DNA of 64,000 nucleotides from Schistosoma haematobium (GCF_000699445.3 NC_067199.1:34952902-35016901); one strand, 5' to 3'. Positions 34,926-46,580 are shown, numbered from the stretch's first letter. Notes: generated by a model from the letters alone, not told the origin. Numbers and translations: made by a program.

Positions 34926-35062
34926 GAAGTTAAAATGTATACTTTATTGGATTTCAAATAAGTGATTTAAAAGATACACTAATACCGTAGAACTTAACAT
35001 TTCTAAGAGTAATCTTTGATTGAGTTATTGGTACACATTGATCAGAAATCAAAGCCTAAGTT

Positions 35063-35138
35063 TCCAAAGGTGGTCTAACATCAATCGGTTCATGATCTCA
35101 ATCAAAAACTTAATAATCTCCACAACCTCTATACTGAT
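35063..35138 (+). repeat. 5'-truncated B2 SINE tail with exact 16-bp TSD
   Basis: Flanked by aatcaaagcctaagtt at 35047-35062 and 35139-35154. Only 76 bp: tccaaaggtggtctaacatc to ...ctctatactgat. Short, clean and 5'-truncated, the hallmark of target-primed reverse transcription, and it fixes the exact B2 3' terminus. Confidence 0.9.
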
Positions 35139-35557
35139 AATCAAAGCCTAAGTTAGAAAGAATTGTTCAGTACTCAGTTCTCTTGATGATGGCATTAATC
35201 AATCCATGATTAAAATAGATAAATCTACCTATAAGCATAATAAGAATTTAGTAAATTTCAAAACAAACGTTTATAGATGGATATATGTATTTGTTTAAAA
35301 TGTAAATCATGATTAATTCCAGACATTTTAAAGTACTTCACACATAACATACATTATCAGTCTATGAAATTTAATCTAAATAAAAATCACAAATTTTGTG
35401 TCTCCGAATTAGTACTATAGAAAATTATTTCTGTTATTAAATCAATATATCGAATTGATTCTCCTTATAAAAATGTACCTTGTTTTTGTAAATAAATATC
35501 AAACCCAAATAATTATTCTAATTAAAAAAAGATGGATAGAGTAAGATATGTTGCGTA

Positions 35558-35561
<4 letters not shown>

Positions 35562-35588
<27 letters not shown>

Positions 35589-35935
35589 TAAGTGTTACCC
35601 TTCATCTAGGAGCGTAGGCTGCCCATCAGTACTCACTAGCCAATCCTGTCCTGGGTAATCCTTTCCAGTTCTTTACAGTTGTCATTCATCCTTTTTCATA
35701 TCTGCTTCCAATTCTTGACGCAGTGTATTCTTCAGCCTTCCTCTTTTCTGTTTCCCTTCAAGATTCCAAGTTAGCATATGTTTTGTGATGTAGTTTGATG
35801 ACTTTTATTCAATATGTGTCCTATTCATTTCTAATGTCTTTTCTTAATTTCCTCCTCAGTTTGAAGCTGATTTATTCTTTCCCACAATAGGCTGTCGCTG
35901 ATAGTATCCGGTTAACGAACCGGATATGTATGAAA
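35562..35935 (-). mobile_element. Diverged 3' fragment of the RTE element
   Basis: A TTAC/ACTT array (35562-35588) marks the 3' terminus. Beyond it, minus-strand sequence aligns with the last 110 codons of the RTE frame (for example acagtgggtaccagcctacgctcc-like region and cctattgtgggaaagaa near 35880) up to gatactatcagcgaca. Much more diverged than the fragments at 54905 and 56922. Confidence 0.7.
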
Positions 35936-36199
35936 TGTATCATAACTGTTGTTTTACACCTCAAAAAACAATGCTTAAGGGTTCACCGTAATAGATGAAA
36001 GTCCTAAGTTTAACTCCTATAGAGTTTTAGACACATAATAACTAGTAATACTATATCAAGAAGAAACAGTTATCTAGTATTTCATAGTTCTCAATTAATG
36101 CTCTACATGACGTATATTGCTTACAAATTAAATATAGTCTACATAAAACCTCTTCATTTACAATTCACTAATTCATATTAAAAAAGTATTTGTAAATAT

Positions 36200-36400
36200 C
36201 ATTAGCAATTTCAATAGTTGAGATCATAAGTCAGTTGAAGCTAGACCACCATGAAAAACCTTGAAGCACTGAACGACTGTTTCGTCCTGGTATGGGACTC
36301 CTCAGCAGTGCTCATCCACGATCCTACCTCGTGAGATTCGAATAGAGGATCTATCAATTTCGTGTGCGAGCGTTTAACCACTAGATCACTAATTCCCTCT
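36200..36400 (-). repeat. Family B SINE, antisense
   Basis: Antisense tail, hammerhead (36266-36311) and tRNA-like head (gagattcgaatagagg; cgtttaaccactagatcac). Ends within the A-box region. Confidence 0.78.
36266..36311 (-). ncRNA. Hammerhead ribozyme motif, family B, near-intact
   Basis: Minus strand: GCACTG + CTGAGGA + GTCC..GGAC + GAA + ACAGTCGT + T + CAGTGC. The core is complete, with T rather than C at position 17, which still fits the NUH rule. The octamer is no longer palindromic. Stem I is perfect. Confidence 0.68.
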
Positions 36401-36589
36401 ATGATAATACTCATTAATGTAAGTTATCTATTTCTTTTCTACCTAATCTATTAATTAAATAATGGGAATTCTCTTAGTTGACAGGTTATAAACAATTGGT
36501 TTATCATGAATAAATAGTATATATATGAGAACTTACTCTAATATTGATTTATATCCTACAATCACGCAAAATAATATGAGATAAATAAT

Positions 36590-36990
36590 TATTATTTTTT
36601 TCTAAAAAAAAAGAAAAAAACTGTATAAACGATTTCTCACTGTAACTGCTTGTTTACACCATCAAATTAAAAAAAAAATTAAAAAAGAAAAGAAAAAGGA
36701 AGAAAAGAAAAACACAATTCCATATCAATGAAATTAACAAATAATAAAATTTATATATGGAACTAGTGTATTATATGTGATGATGAGGTTGGTTGATGAA
36801 TAAAGAAAAAAGAAGGTTTGTCAGCTAAAATAAATAAATAAATAAATAAATAACTATTTTTCATTTCAGTTATTTTTTTCATTTTTTTCATTTTTGAGAT
36901 TAATGAGTAAATTGTTACATTATGGATGAGGTTTCTTTTCTTTTCGTTTTTTTCTTTTCTTTGAAAAAATAGTTACTCTCAATATTATAA
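36590..36990. other. A/T homopolymer-rich tract
   Basis: Long A-rich runs (36596-36715), a TAAA array (36831-36852) and T-rich runs (36860-36970). No coding potential. The A-rich and T-rich halves are roughly complementary and could form a hairpin. Confidence 0.5.
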
Positions 36991-37139
36991 ACAAATAATA
37001 TTGATAATTAAAATTGTTACTGAGAAATAGTCGTTAAATATTTTATTTTGTAAAATGAAGATTTGTAGCTTAAATAGATATAGTTTCTTAAAAAGAGTTA
37101 AGTAATGTGATTAACAATAAAATTCAGAACATATTAATG

Positions 37140-37335
37140 AGCTTTATCTGTACTATAGTGTTGATGTTCACTTAGAAAGTCTAAATGAATAATATCGACA
37201 TTTGAAACAAAAGGTATTGGGTTCGAGTTCATGTTCTATCATGAACACTACGATACAGATATGTCAAACTGATAAGTTCCAAATAGAATGAAATTTACAT
37301 CTTGAATTCCACTCTCAGTCAATATCACAGTTTTC
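37140..37335 (+). repeat. Old Smα copy
   Basis: B-box-like gggttcgagttc near 37219, then aactgataagttccaaatagaatgaaatttacatcttgaattccactctc, a decayed hammerhead with core CTGATAA. Confidence 0.65.
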
Positions 37336-37734
37336 AGAAAAATCTTTGTGATTGATTATAATATTGAGGTCATTTTTCCCAAGATGTACTGTTAATAAAT
37401 CATGATGGAATGTAATGAAGCATATTTATATTAGCACTTTAGTGAAATTGTATTCTTTAAGTTGAATTATTATTTTTTTTTTTTAAATCCATGAATTTCC
37501 TTTTCGATTTTGAACGACATAAGCAGCGTCTAATTTAATTTTAAGGCTAACTCAATAAAGGTTGTTATAGTGACACAGTCTACAATCATCCAATCTCATT
37601 GATGAAGACTATTTCATTTCAGGCATTTTGAAACTCCACTAAGACAAATATTAATATTTAACAGTTGTAAACTAATTTAAAAAAAGAGTTCACTTCAGCT
37701 CGAAGTAAGCACTGACTGTGTTCATTTGCATTCT

Positions 37735-37947
37735 CACAAGTGATTGATCACTGGTTGGTGATCAATGTCATGTGTGTCAAGTCCTTCTTAGTGCAGATCG
37801 AATGCTATCGACCATGTTGCAATGTGGCCACCAGTCTAGGTGACTCGACACTGCGGTACACCAGGTACACCTTGCCGACGAGTGCCAAGTAGCAGGAAAC
37901 CCGGGTCCAGGGTTTCCTGTCGACTATCTCCAACCACCATCCAATCT
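37735..37947 (+). repeat. Family C SINE lacking the tRNA-like head, with 12-bp TSD
   Basis: Flanked by catttgcattct (37723-37734) and catttggattct (37948-37959), one mismatch. Starts cacaagtgattgatcactgg, runs through the C 5' domain (gcagatcgaatgctatcgacc...ccagtctaggtgactcgac), then the hammerhead (37870-37915) and the 3' end ...ccaccatccaatct. Comparison with 11894-12390 fixes both family termini. A 72-residue frame here is chance. Confidence 0.82.
37870..37915 (+). ncRNA. Family C hammerhead, two core/stem changes
   Basis: Core reads CCGACGA (U4 to C) and the base closing stem II is G instead of C, so activity is unlikely. GAA, the octamer ACCCGGGT (37899-37906) and C17 (37907) are kept. 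The octamer is a perfect palindrome, unlike ACCTGGGT in the other copy. Confidence 0.72.
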
Positions 37948-38269
37948 CATTTGGATTCTGTTATGATTTATTCATTACAGTATATGTTAAATTCCTCATT
38001 GAATTATGAAGTTTATATTATCTTGCTTCTTGTAGATGTCCTCGTTGAAAATTTTTAGACTATTTACCAATGAATATTAACAACAGACTAACCATCTATG
38101 TAGGTTAGAATCCACTGATTAAATCTCAATTTTATAAGTCAATATTTCAATTAAATAAACCTCTCATTAAAGCACTTATTTCAATAAGTAGTATATTTAT
38201 TAAACATGAAATTTTTTTAGAATATATCGACCATAGTTAACAATGTTAACTGGGTCATATATTTATTCC

Positions 38270-38385
38270 TATTCGAAGACTTACCAGTAAGATATACTTG
38301 TATCTATGTTGATGTTCACACTGAGGCATGAACCCATAACCTTTTACTTTAAACCCTTTGCATAACGAAGTTCAGATTACCATTA
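38270..38385 (-). repeat. Very old Smα remnant, antisense
   Basis: taccagtaagatatacttgtatctatgttgatgttcacactgagg resembles the antisense segment between hammerhead and tRNA-like head, followed by aacccataacc. No ribozyme core remains. Confidence 0.45.
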
Positions 38386-38764
38386 TTTGTTCAGTACATA
38401 TGTTTTGTTTTATTATATATATGTATAACTAATTTCTAAATCCAAACACTGTTACTAAAGTTTGAGATACTGTATATTTTTGTTTTTGGATAATTACTGT
38501 AGTAAAAAATTAATGTTAATGAATAGCCTTCAGTATTACAATTATCTACAGTCATTTAGATTGATGTTTAATATTAGAATAATTATGTTCGCTATCTAAT
38601 TGATAAGGTATTTTGTGGTTAAATCTAAACTTTCAAGAATCATTATTCATTTTCACCTATTATTTAAAATAGGAAATCCTTCGTTTTCTTCAAACTTTTA
38701 ATTATGTTTCTCTTTATATGTAACTGATTATACTAAACTTATAAAGATCTTGAACAATACTGTT

Positions 38765-39135
38765 AGGTCTTGCTGATTGGACGCTACATTCGTTCCTAAG
38801 CTATTCTGATAACCCTCACGCTAGAACTATACAGCAACCTGAACACCAGAAAGAAGACGCAAAGTATAAGAGAGACACTTTGCTCCAACGTTCGTTTTTG
38901 TACAGAAACCATAGGTACTTATAGATGTTAACGTTTGTTAAATCACCACCATATTTCGGCCAATCCGTTAACGACATTTTATGCTACTGACCAGTAGTAG
39001 CAAGCCACGTTGGAATTCTAGAATGCTCCATCGTGCTCTGGTTGGCTAGGACTCTTCGGCTCCCTCTGGGCCTCTAAAGGCTCCGTTGAAGTTCTCCGAA
39101 AGCCGACTCAACAAATACCCAACTTGTTAGCCGTT
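38765..39135. other. GC-richer unclassified block, possible retroelement LTR or 5' region
   Basis: From tgttaggtcttgctgattgg to ...acccaacttgttagccg the composition is clearly richer in G+C than its flanks, and no open frame or SINE motif is present. The middle has tctagaatgctcc and a ctctgggcctctaaaggctcc stretch. It could be a solo LTR; I could not find matching ends or a TSD. Confidence 0.3.
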
Positions 39136-39349
39136 AATTTTAAGCGTATTTTTATACCATCTCTGAACAAGTAGAGATATATTAAATCATAGTAGATTAG
39201 TGGATAATACTTAAACACAACTCTGTTTACAACATCATACTTAACTGACGAAATAATTGTCATTTCAGGTGAAGAGGTTCATTGTAGGTCAGTTCAGTTT
39301 ATAAGTTAGATTTTCCATAGACTAATTTCAATTAAAGTATAATTACAGG

Positions 39350-39475
39350 GTATTAGAGAGCTGTTTTGTTCACATTTGTGACTCTTCATCAGTGAACATA
39401 CACAGCTACACCGAAGAGTGAACTCTGGAACTTAGAGCCTCATGACTAGTGATTGACCAATAGAAACACAAGGTG
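39350..39475 (-). repeat. Very old hammerhead-SINE remnant
   Basis: Minus strand gttcactgatgaagagtcacaaatgtgaacaaaacagctctc has the order stem I - CTGATGA - hairpin - AAAAC of a decayed hammerhead, preceded by head-like sequence. Family assignment is unclear. Confidence 0.4.
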
Positions 39476-40689
39476 AGCACCTAATATTTCTATTCAAATT
39501 TTAATCAATTCATCATAGTGAGCAACCATTTTTCAATGTCACTGACTCAAACCGATAGTAGTACGAAACAATTGTTCAATGCTTCCTAGTTTTCACTGAC
39601 TGTCTTACTGATTTAAGTCAGTAGTCCTTCTCCTTCACTATATTAATTATTTTATTTCATGATTATTATTTCATTATTTCTTCATTTGTTTTATTCCAGC
39701 TTGAAACTAATTCATAACCGGTGTCAATGAAGAATTTACAAATAAAAACAAATGAATTCAATTTGAAAATTTTTTTATTCAACAAATAACATAATAATCT
39801 CTCCCTCTCTCTACTTCTACATTATCTAATTTACACTGTCGTGATCCACAAAAAAAGAAATGTCTATCCATTTTCCACTTGATTGATTTACAAGAACTAT
39901 TCATTTCAATATTAAACAACGAATCAAGATCTTATTGGATTCGATGGAATGTATTAATTACACATATACAAAATATGTTGATTTAAAAAAAAAATCTCAG
40001 TTACATTCATATTACATTGGATTTACAATGGGGTTTACCTATTATGCAGATAGTTAATAATAATAATAATAATAAAAACATGTACAATTTTACAGAGACT
40101 CCGTTTTACACACGTACATATACGTAGTAGTACAGTAGTACATTTTCAAATATAAAAAAGAACCAAAACAAAACCAAACATGTTTATTAAACACTATTGA
40201 CTTTCTTTGTTATTATTATTGTCATTGTTCCATGGTGTATTTTGTTTGTTCGTTTGTTTGTTTATTTGCTTGTTTACGGAATACAATTCTTAATTTAAAT
40301 TGGTTGGCGCCAAACTACGCTTGTTAATTAATATGTTATTTATTTCTCCATCTATCCATCTCTTTATATATTACTAGTCTAATTAATATATATATATTCA
40401 TGATAATTCTATTTTATATTTAATATCACTCATTTCATTTATACATACACTGATAAAATGTACATGTTATATGGACTCTGATTACTTGATTCATCTGTTT
40501 ATATCTATGATGTAATTAACATATATTTATCTATATATTGCGTAAACACATCCAGACACTTGGAAATGCACAGACAAACAATATATGGGTATATAGATAT
40601 ATTACAAGTAATGAATGAAAATACATTCAGTAATATAACCTTATATATATTTATTCAAAAAACAAAATCTCCATTAATACTACTATTAG

Positions 40690-40725
<36 letters not shown>

Positions 40726-41260
40726 GACTACTACTACGACTACTACTACGACTACGACTACTACTACGACTACTACTACTACTTATTAGTACTACTCAGA
40801 AATAGATTTATGGATCTAAACTGTTTTTTGTTTTTCTTTTAGAAATATTGTATACAAATCATGTGTCAATCTCTTTATACATATTTATACACATTCCAAT
40901 GTTTATGCGTGTAGAGGTTAGATAAAATGTGTGCGTGTGTGTGTGTCCGTAGTGTATTCGAAATTGACAATATTTCGACTTGAACAGTTGAACTGTTTTA
41001 GTTTCAGGCTTTTTCCTCTCACTCAATCTTTCTCACACTATCCTATCCTATCTTCGTGGTTATACATAACAAGTGTAATAATCTATGTTAGCGTTTTTCT
41101 TTATAGTAGTTACATTTATTCCTCCTTTTTATCTATCCATGTATGTATTTAAAATAAATAATTAATTAATCTGATTTAAACTTATGTGATATTTATTTGT
41201 AATACTTTGACGGATTTATATTATTATTAGTAAGAGCTCGAATGTTTGTTGAATATATTA
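39476..41260. other. Gene-free interval with microsatellites
   Basis: Contains AAT repeats (40055-40075), TTTG units (40245-40275) and the CTA/CGA array described separately, and a GT run (40929-40945). No gene or transposon is recognisable. The 81- and 73-residue frames here are low-complexity readings. Confidence 0.4.
40680..40790. repeat. Interrupted CTA/CGA microsatellite
   Basis: About 110 bp of actactact with regular acgact interruptions. Translated it gives a Leu/Arg repeat, which explains the open frame there. Likely length-variable. Confidence 0.9.
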
Positions 41261-41269
41261 GTAACTATC

Positions 41270-41390
41270 TGGACAAAGTAGCTCAGTGGGATCGAAAAGT
41301 ACTAGGTCCGAGTACATTCAGATGAGGAGTGTCAAATTGAAAGAAACACCCATCCTAGACTCACTACTAGCAGCAATCCACCTAATATAA
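41270..41390 (+). repeat. Very old tRNA-headed SINE (Smα-like)
   Basis: A-box-like tagctcagtgggatcg, B-box-like ggtccgagtac, then cagatgaggagtgtcaaattgaaagaaacacccatcctagactcac, a decayed hammerhead-like segment. Confidence 0.5.
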
Positions 41391-41964
41391 AAAATTGAAC
41401 GGCTTTGTTTATTTTAATGGAATATTATCGTATGTAATCGCAACGCAAGCAAGTTTTACTGTGACAAATACTACTTTGACGATTTATACTGCTATTATTA
41501 TTACTACTACTAATAAGAATAATGATAGTAATAGTAATAATAATAATATTCACGTGCTCACTAGTCTGTAACTTCGAAGAGGAATACCTATGGTTCTATT
41601 GACAAGCGGTGAACAATTATTTACAACTATGTTGAGCGTAAGACACTGCCATTAAATACTGGTCAGCTATATCGCATGTTAGCGTAATTCAAAATATGTA
41701 TCATTGGACGCCTATTTGATGGTTTTAAGTTTAAATGGTCACCTTTAGGGCTTTGGTTCCTGGGTTATGTATAAAGTACAATAAATAAAACCAAATCAAG
41801 CTACTAATCTGGAACTATACGAAAAGTGACCCTATTAGCCAATGAGATTGTAAATTGTTTCGAATAAAAATCTGTCACCAAAAATTGTACGGAAACTTAA
41901 ATTCCTGGAGTAATTTTATACGATGTATAAGCTTAGTTAAAACTTGTAACTCATTTTCTGCTAC

Positions 41965-42158
41965 AAATACGCGCGAGACTGATACGCCTTTGGTTCGAAT
42001 CTCGCGGGGCAGGATAGTCGATGCGCATTGCTGAGGAGTAATATTCTAGAATGAAACTATCGTCCAGTGTTTCCAGGTTTTCCATGGCGGTCTAGCTTCA
42101 AGTGACTCATGATTTCAACTATTGAAATTACTAAGACCTCCACAAAACCCCCCTTCTG
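41965..42158 (+). repeat. Family B SINE, 3' two-thirds
   Basis: Sense tRNA-like B side (gcgcgagactgatacg; B-box ggttcgaatctcg near 41993), decayed hammerhead (ttgctgaggagtaatattctagaatgaaactatcgtccag: CTGAGGA kept, stem II lost) and a well-preserved tail ending cccccttctgg. Confidence 0.78.
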
Positions 42159-42159
42159 G

Positions 42160-42395
42160 TAATAATCATCAGCTCACTAATGACTGACTTCAAGAGGTAT
42201 TTCCCGGGGTTCTAATGAGAAGCCGTGACCAGTGGAGTTCAACCGAGTCTGTTGTGATATACTAACTCACTGAAGACAATGGTGTACGGTGGCTCGATTT
42301 CGTGGATTGGTTGAAGTTAAACATTAACACTGTTGGATGCCGGCTCAGTGGTCTGGAGGTTGAGCGATCGCCCGCGAGACTGATATTCCTTATTT
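42160..42395 (+). repeat. Family B SINE, 5' half, same orientation
   Basis: Upstream domain (ctcactaatgactgac ... gaccagtggagttcaacc ... gatactaactcactgaagacaatggtgtacggtggc), leader, and tRNA-like head up to cgcgagactgat, where it stops. Together with 41965-42158 it makes a tail-to-head tandem. This copy best shows the full 5' domain of family B. Confidence 0.75.
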
Positions 42396-42769
42396 CACAA
42401 GAGTTAAAGAACCACAGATACGTATTATATCGCATTTTGTGGACATATTTTTAAAAAAAAGAGATTAGTCAGAAAGTATTATTATCCAAAATATCACTTT
42501 TTCTGGATAAACACATAACTATTTAGATAATTTAATCTTAATCTCTTAGTTTATATTCTTTCCCAAAATCCAACCAGTCCATCAGAATAATAGAACGAAT
42601 GTCCAAATGATGTACCGTAAGCTCATATGGGTCTATGCCATATTAGATTGTTGGTGAGAGCTAATAAACCACTACAGAGTTCATTGACTTTTAGTGGATT
42701 ATTAGCTGATTTTGTTCTTCAAATTTTTATTGCAATGTAGTGAGCTAGAACATAGGCGGGGACAATCAA

Positions 42770-43010
42770 ATGTATTTTAATAAAACATCAAAGAATATCT
42801 CGGTAAAATCTGAGAACCATACAGTAAATACTTCATTTGCAAACTATTCATCGATTGCCTCATACTTTGTTGTTCCTTCGTTTCCATACCAATCACTCTT
42901 GGTACTCGTTCTCTTCTCTTCAATCTTCTCAACCTTCTGCCTCCAGGCATTCCAATTTCGACTGGTGGTACATACTACTTATATCTGTCGACATCAGTTG
43001 CACACACCAT
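42770..43010. other. Open stretch of uncertain nature
   Basis: Two overlapping plus-strand frames (112 and 66 residues) show no domain. The minus strand reads as purine-rich sequence (ggcagaaggttgagaag...gaagagaacgag) of a kind I associate with dispersed schistosome repeats. I do not call it a gene. Confidence 0.25.
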
Positions 43011-44831
43011 GGTACCACTTATTTCGTAATACTATAATTACGTTTTTAATACAGATCAAATATTATTTAAAACATATATTGATTGTGACTAGAACGAAAC
43101 ATTACTAAATACAATCGATGCGTTTTAATACTTGTTTCAGAATGTCTATATAGAAGACGTCCATTCACATTAGATCTTTACTATAAGACACTGGTCAAAA
43201 TTCAATCCCGAATATTAACAACAGGATAACACTAGCCTATACTAATCAGATTATTATTATTATAATCTTTATTCAATATTATATTTTTGGTAAGATCTAG
43301 AATTCTCAGAACAAAGTATTTCAATAATTTTCTGTTTCTTACTTCTTAGTTGATTCTGACGATAAATATTGAGTGATCGCTAGTTAGATGATAGCAGTCC
43401 AGTCAATCGATATCTGTTTATATATCTTTTCGCTGCATATTGCCAGCAACCACGATATCTCTGATTGGGCTTTTTGTAACTCATACAACGAAATGTAGTA
43501 CACTTTTCACTAACGCACCTGAATAGATTATACGATTAATAGCCATAATAATGTATTAAGACAAACAAAATTAGATAACTTGTTGGAATATCTAGATGGC
43601 AGGGAAAGGTAGCCTAGATGTTCAAGCGGGACGCTATTGCTTAAGCCCATTATATGCCATCTATTTGCACTTTTCTTGATTTCGCTTTAACAATCATTCT
43701 TCAGTAAATTTTATTAGCAAGTGAATCATTTTATTTAAATTTATTAATGGATCAGAATGCATGGAATGTTTGTTAAAAATAGACATCTTGATAAGATCAG
43801 TAAATCACCGACTTTCTGTCTAATCACATAGTTTGGAAATACTTTTGATTATAGGTAGTCATTGACCATTGGTCAGTGAATACAAATCCATCTTATATTA
43901 TTGATCAGCTTGACGTAGATATCACAAATCTTATGTATATAATTAATCTTGACATGTAAAATCAATAAACTAATTACAACCAATTATCTTTAATCATTTA
44001 TTATGACCAAGCTATGTATTATAAGCATTTGGATACTAACCATTCAAATATCGGTAAGAGAATTCACAGTTTCAGGATTCAATTCAATGTAAGAGTCGGA
44101 GATACAAACGAATGAAAAATCAAGATGGAATGTCTATACTTTAGATAATATTCATTATTCTATGTAAATTGTCTTCACAAATATTGTTCATTATATAAAA
44201 CTCATTTGTAATTTATTCTCGAATCCATATTTGTGTTACAATCCTTCCTATCCTTCTATAGACATACATTTCCCATAAAACTCATTATATTGAAGAGTTT
44301 TTAATTACATGCATAAAACCAACCAAAGAGATCATTTGCAGTTCAGTGTTCTACATAGAGGTGAGACTAACCCTTAGTTTGATCACTGATGGGGAGAGGT
44401 CATGGTTGTACACTACTGATTAATTAAGTACTAAGATAAGACCATTGTCCAATGGTCCTTGAGTTTCAGTGATGGTTTAAATGAAAGTCAGTTCTTTATT
44501 GAATCAACAAATTGAATAATTTCTAAAAATCTACTATAATACTGTATATATATATATAGTCAGTTAATTATTTATCTACTGTTTGTTAACTGACTGGATT
44601 ATTTATTCATTAAATTAATAAGTTACGATTGAATAGACCATAAAAGTTATTTGAATTTAATTAAGATTTGTAAAATGAATATTCACATCACTGCCCAGTC
44701 TAATTTATTTATAACCTAATTCCCCTATATCATTTCTTTAAATATCAACGTACAACCAAAATTGTTGTGTACTCTTTAAAACGACTAACTAATTTTCCTT
44801 CTACTATGAACTAGTATATATACATACGTCG

Positions 44832-44880
<49 letters not shown>

Positions 44881-45132
44881 AGCCATTGATGAATCTGAAT
44901 GCCTACATAATATTCTTATCCAACGTTTGTAATATTAGAAAAGTAATTACTAACACATATATATTCTAATGTATCAATCTTTTCTTGTAGAAGATTACTT
45001 AAGACCATATTAAACTTGACAGTACTTAATTAAAGGTTTTGTGTAGCATTAAGTTAAGTTCTCTGTCTTTCGTTCTGCTTCTCTCCTTAAACTCTACAAT
45101 AAGTAAACACCCAGATGGGGTGGATTAAATAA

Positions 45133-45163
<31 letters not shown>

Positions 45164-46020
45164 CCTATCTATCTAAAACAGTTATCCATTTATCTACCAA
45201 CCAGTTAGTATTATCATTAATAACATTATTTTTAATTATTAGATCTCATCTCATATACTTGAGAAAAGAAAGACATGAGCTAAGCAATAATTCTCTGTAA
45301 TGTTTCACGTTTGAATAGATTACCACACACAACAAGAAAAAGACAAAAATTATATATATATATTCAAAATTTTCTAATCGATACCAAAACTAAACGACAA
45401 TCTCAGAAAACTGCTCTTGTTTAATTTGTCTCCCCCCCTACCCAGCTCACCTCACCCTACCCCCATCTCTTTCACCGCTCACCTGATCGATGATAAACAG
45501 TTATAATAACAATAATAATAATGGTTATAATAACAGTAATAATACCAGTGATACATAAAAATGATATAATTCTCTGTCTGGACACAGATATATATATATA
45601 TTAGTATGTTAGTATAAAGAAAAGAAGGCGGGACAAGATGATTGAGGTCTTTTTTTCCTATTTTTTTACACTCAAGGGAGAAACAAAATTATTAAAATCT
45701 ACTGAATAACAACATATTGACAATGAGAAATAGTATGTGAGGTGGACAGTTTTATTCGATATAAAATAAGTAAAATATTATATATATCTTAGCTAAAATA
45801 TATTTAGTTAAGACTAGTTAATATTTATCTCTAATAATTATCTGAAATAGTATAATCTTTGAATAAAATGGAATGTGGCCTGTATAGATACATTTTAATT
45901 GTTATCAGTTGTCATAAACTTATAATTAAAATTCATTTATAACAGTAATAATAATAATAATTAGTAATAATAATATTATTATTATGAATATATATATATA
46001 ATGTGTTATCATTATAGAAA
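43011..46020. other. Gene-free interval with long TA arrays
   Basis: TA arrays at 44834-44877 and 45138-45162, shorter ones at 44551-44560, 45349-45364 and 45590-45601, and AAT runs near 45510 and 45950. A decayed hammerhead-SINE trace lies near 44350-44480 (tgtacactactgattaattaagtactaagataagacc). No gene is supported. Confidence 0.4.
44834..44877. repeat. TA dinucleotide microsatellite
   Basis: About 22 uninterrupted TA units, ending in tatatatgtt. Confidence 0.95.
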
Positions 46021-46037
46021 GGTTTATTTAACAACAA

Positions 46038-46211
46038 ACTTTAGGGACTGATGATGTCGTTCAGAAGAACGATGAAAGCTTCACAACCAAATCATCCAGC
46101 TCAGAGAACAAAACTCCATCAAAATCATCCACCTGAGCTGCAAATCTTCACCATCTCAGTAATAATAATAATAATAATAATTATTATAATATATATAATG
46201 ATTATGATTAT
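46038..46211 (+). mobile_element. Family P retroposon with exact 16-bp TSD
   Basis: Flanked by gtttatttaacaacaa at 46022-46037 and 46212-46227. The sense unit begins actttagggactgatgatgtcg, continues ttcagaagaacgatgaaagc...cagctcagagaacaaaactcc, and ends ...caccatctca followed by a TAA/TAT-rich tail, so the 3' end is on the right. This copy is not folded back. Confidence 0.82.
46045..46105 (+). ncRNA. Possible hammerhead-like motif in family P
   Basis: CTGATGA, a hairpin CGTTC-AGAA-GAACG, GAA, then AGCT...AGCTC, where AGCT can pair with AGCT (AGCT/AGCT, present in the consensus; here AGCTTC/AGCTC) as stem III and C could be the cleavage residue. An extra unpaired base sits between the core and stem II, and I cannot find a convincing stem I. 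Penelope-like elements are known to carry hammerheads, which is why I note it. Confidence 0.25.
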
Positions 46212-46244
46212 GTTTATTTAACAACAAGTTGAGTATTTATCAGT

Positions 46245-46580
46245 ATGGGTGTTGTGAAGATGGTTGAGTTTTTTGATTTCATTAAGATAATCGTTGAAAA
46301 TCTGAAACTATAGAACGTTTGTATGGGACTCTTTACTAGCATGTATCCTTGACCATGCGACCTGGATTGGAATCCAGGACAATTGAAGATTATTGCACAT
46401 TATTTGACTCTGGCTTTGGTTAAGTATTTATAGGCTAGATTGAAGGTTCTTGATTTGGTTTCAGGTTGAGAGTTTGTGTATGTAAATTGGTGAAAAGTTT
46501 CATACTAGAATGAAATGACCGTTCAATACTTCAAGTTTCGGTAATTGTCTAGCTTCGATCGATTAGTGATTTCAACAAAA
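46245..46580. repeat. Old family B2 copies, fold-back
   Basis: Antisense tail (tatgggtgttgtgaagatggttgag ... gataatcgttgaaaatctg), antisense hammerhead/head remnant (gtatgggactc ... gattggaatccagg), then the sense tail from about 46500 (actagaatgaaatgaccgttcaatacttc ... gattagtgatttcaac). Heavily mutated. Confidence 0.6.

Noticed and set aside
35562..35588. CRISPR-like or functional tandem array (ACTT repeats)
   Set aside because: It is the tandem 3' terminus of an RTE fragment, with matching last codons next to it.
40560..40805. 81-residue leucine-rich protein
   Set aside because: Encoded entirely by the CTA/CGA microsatellite and AT-rich flank.
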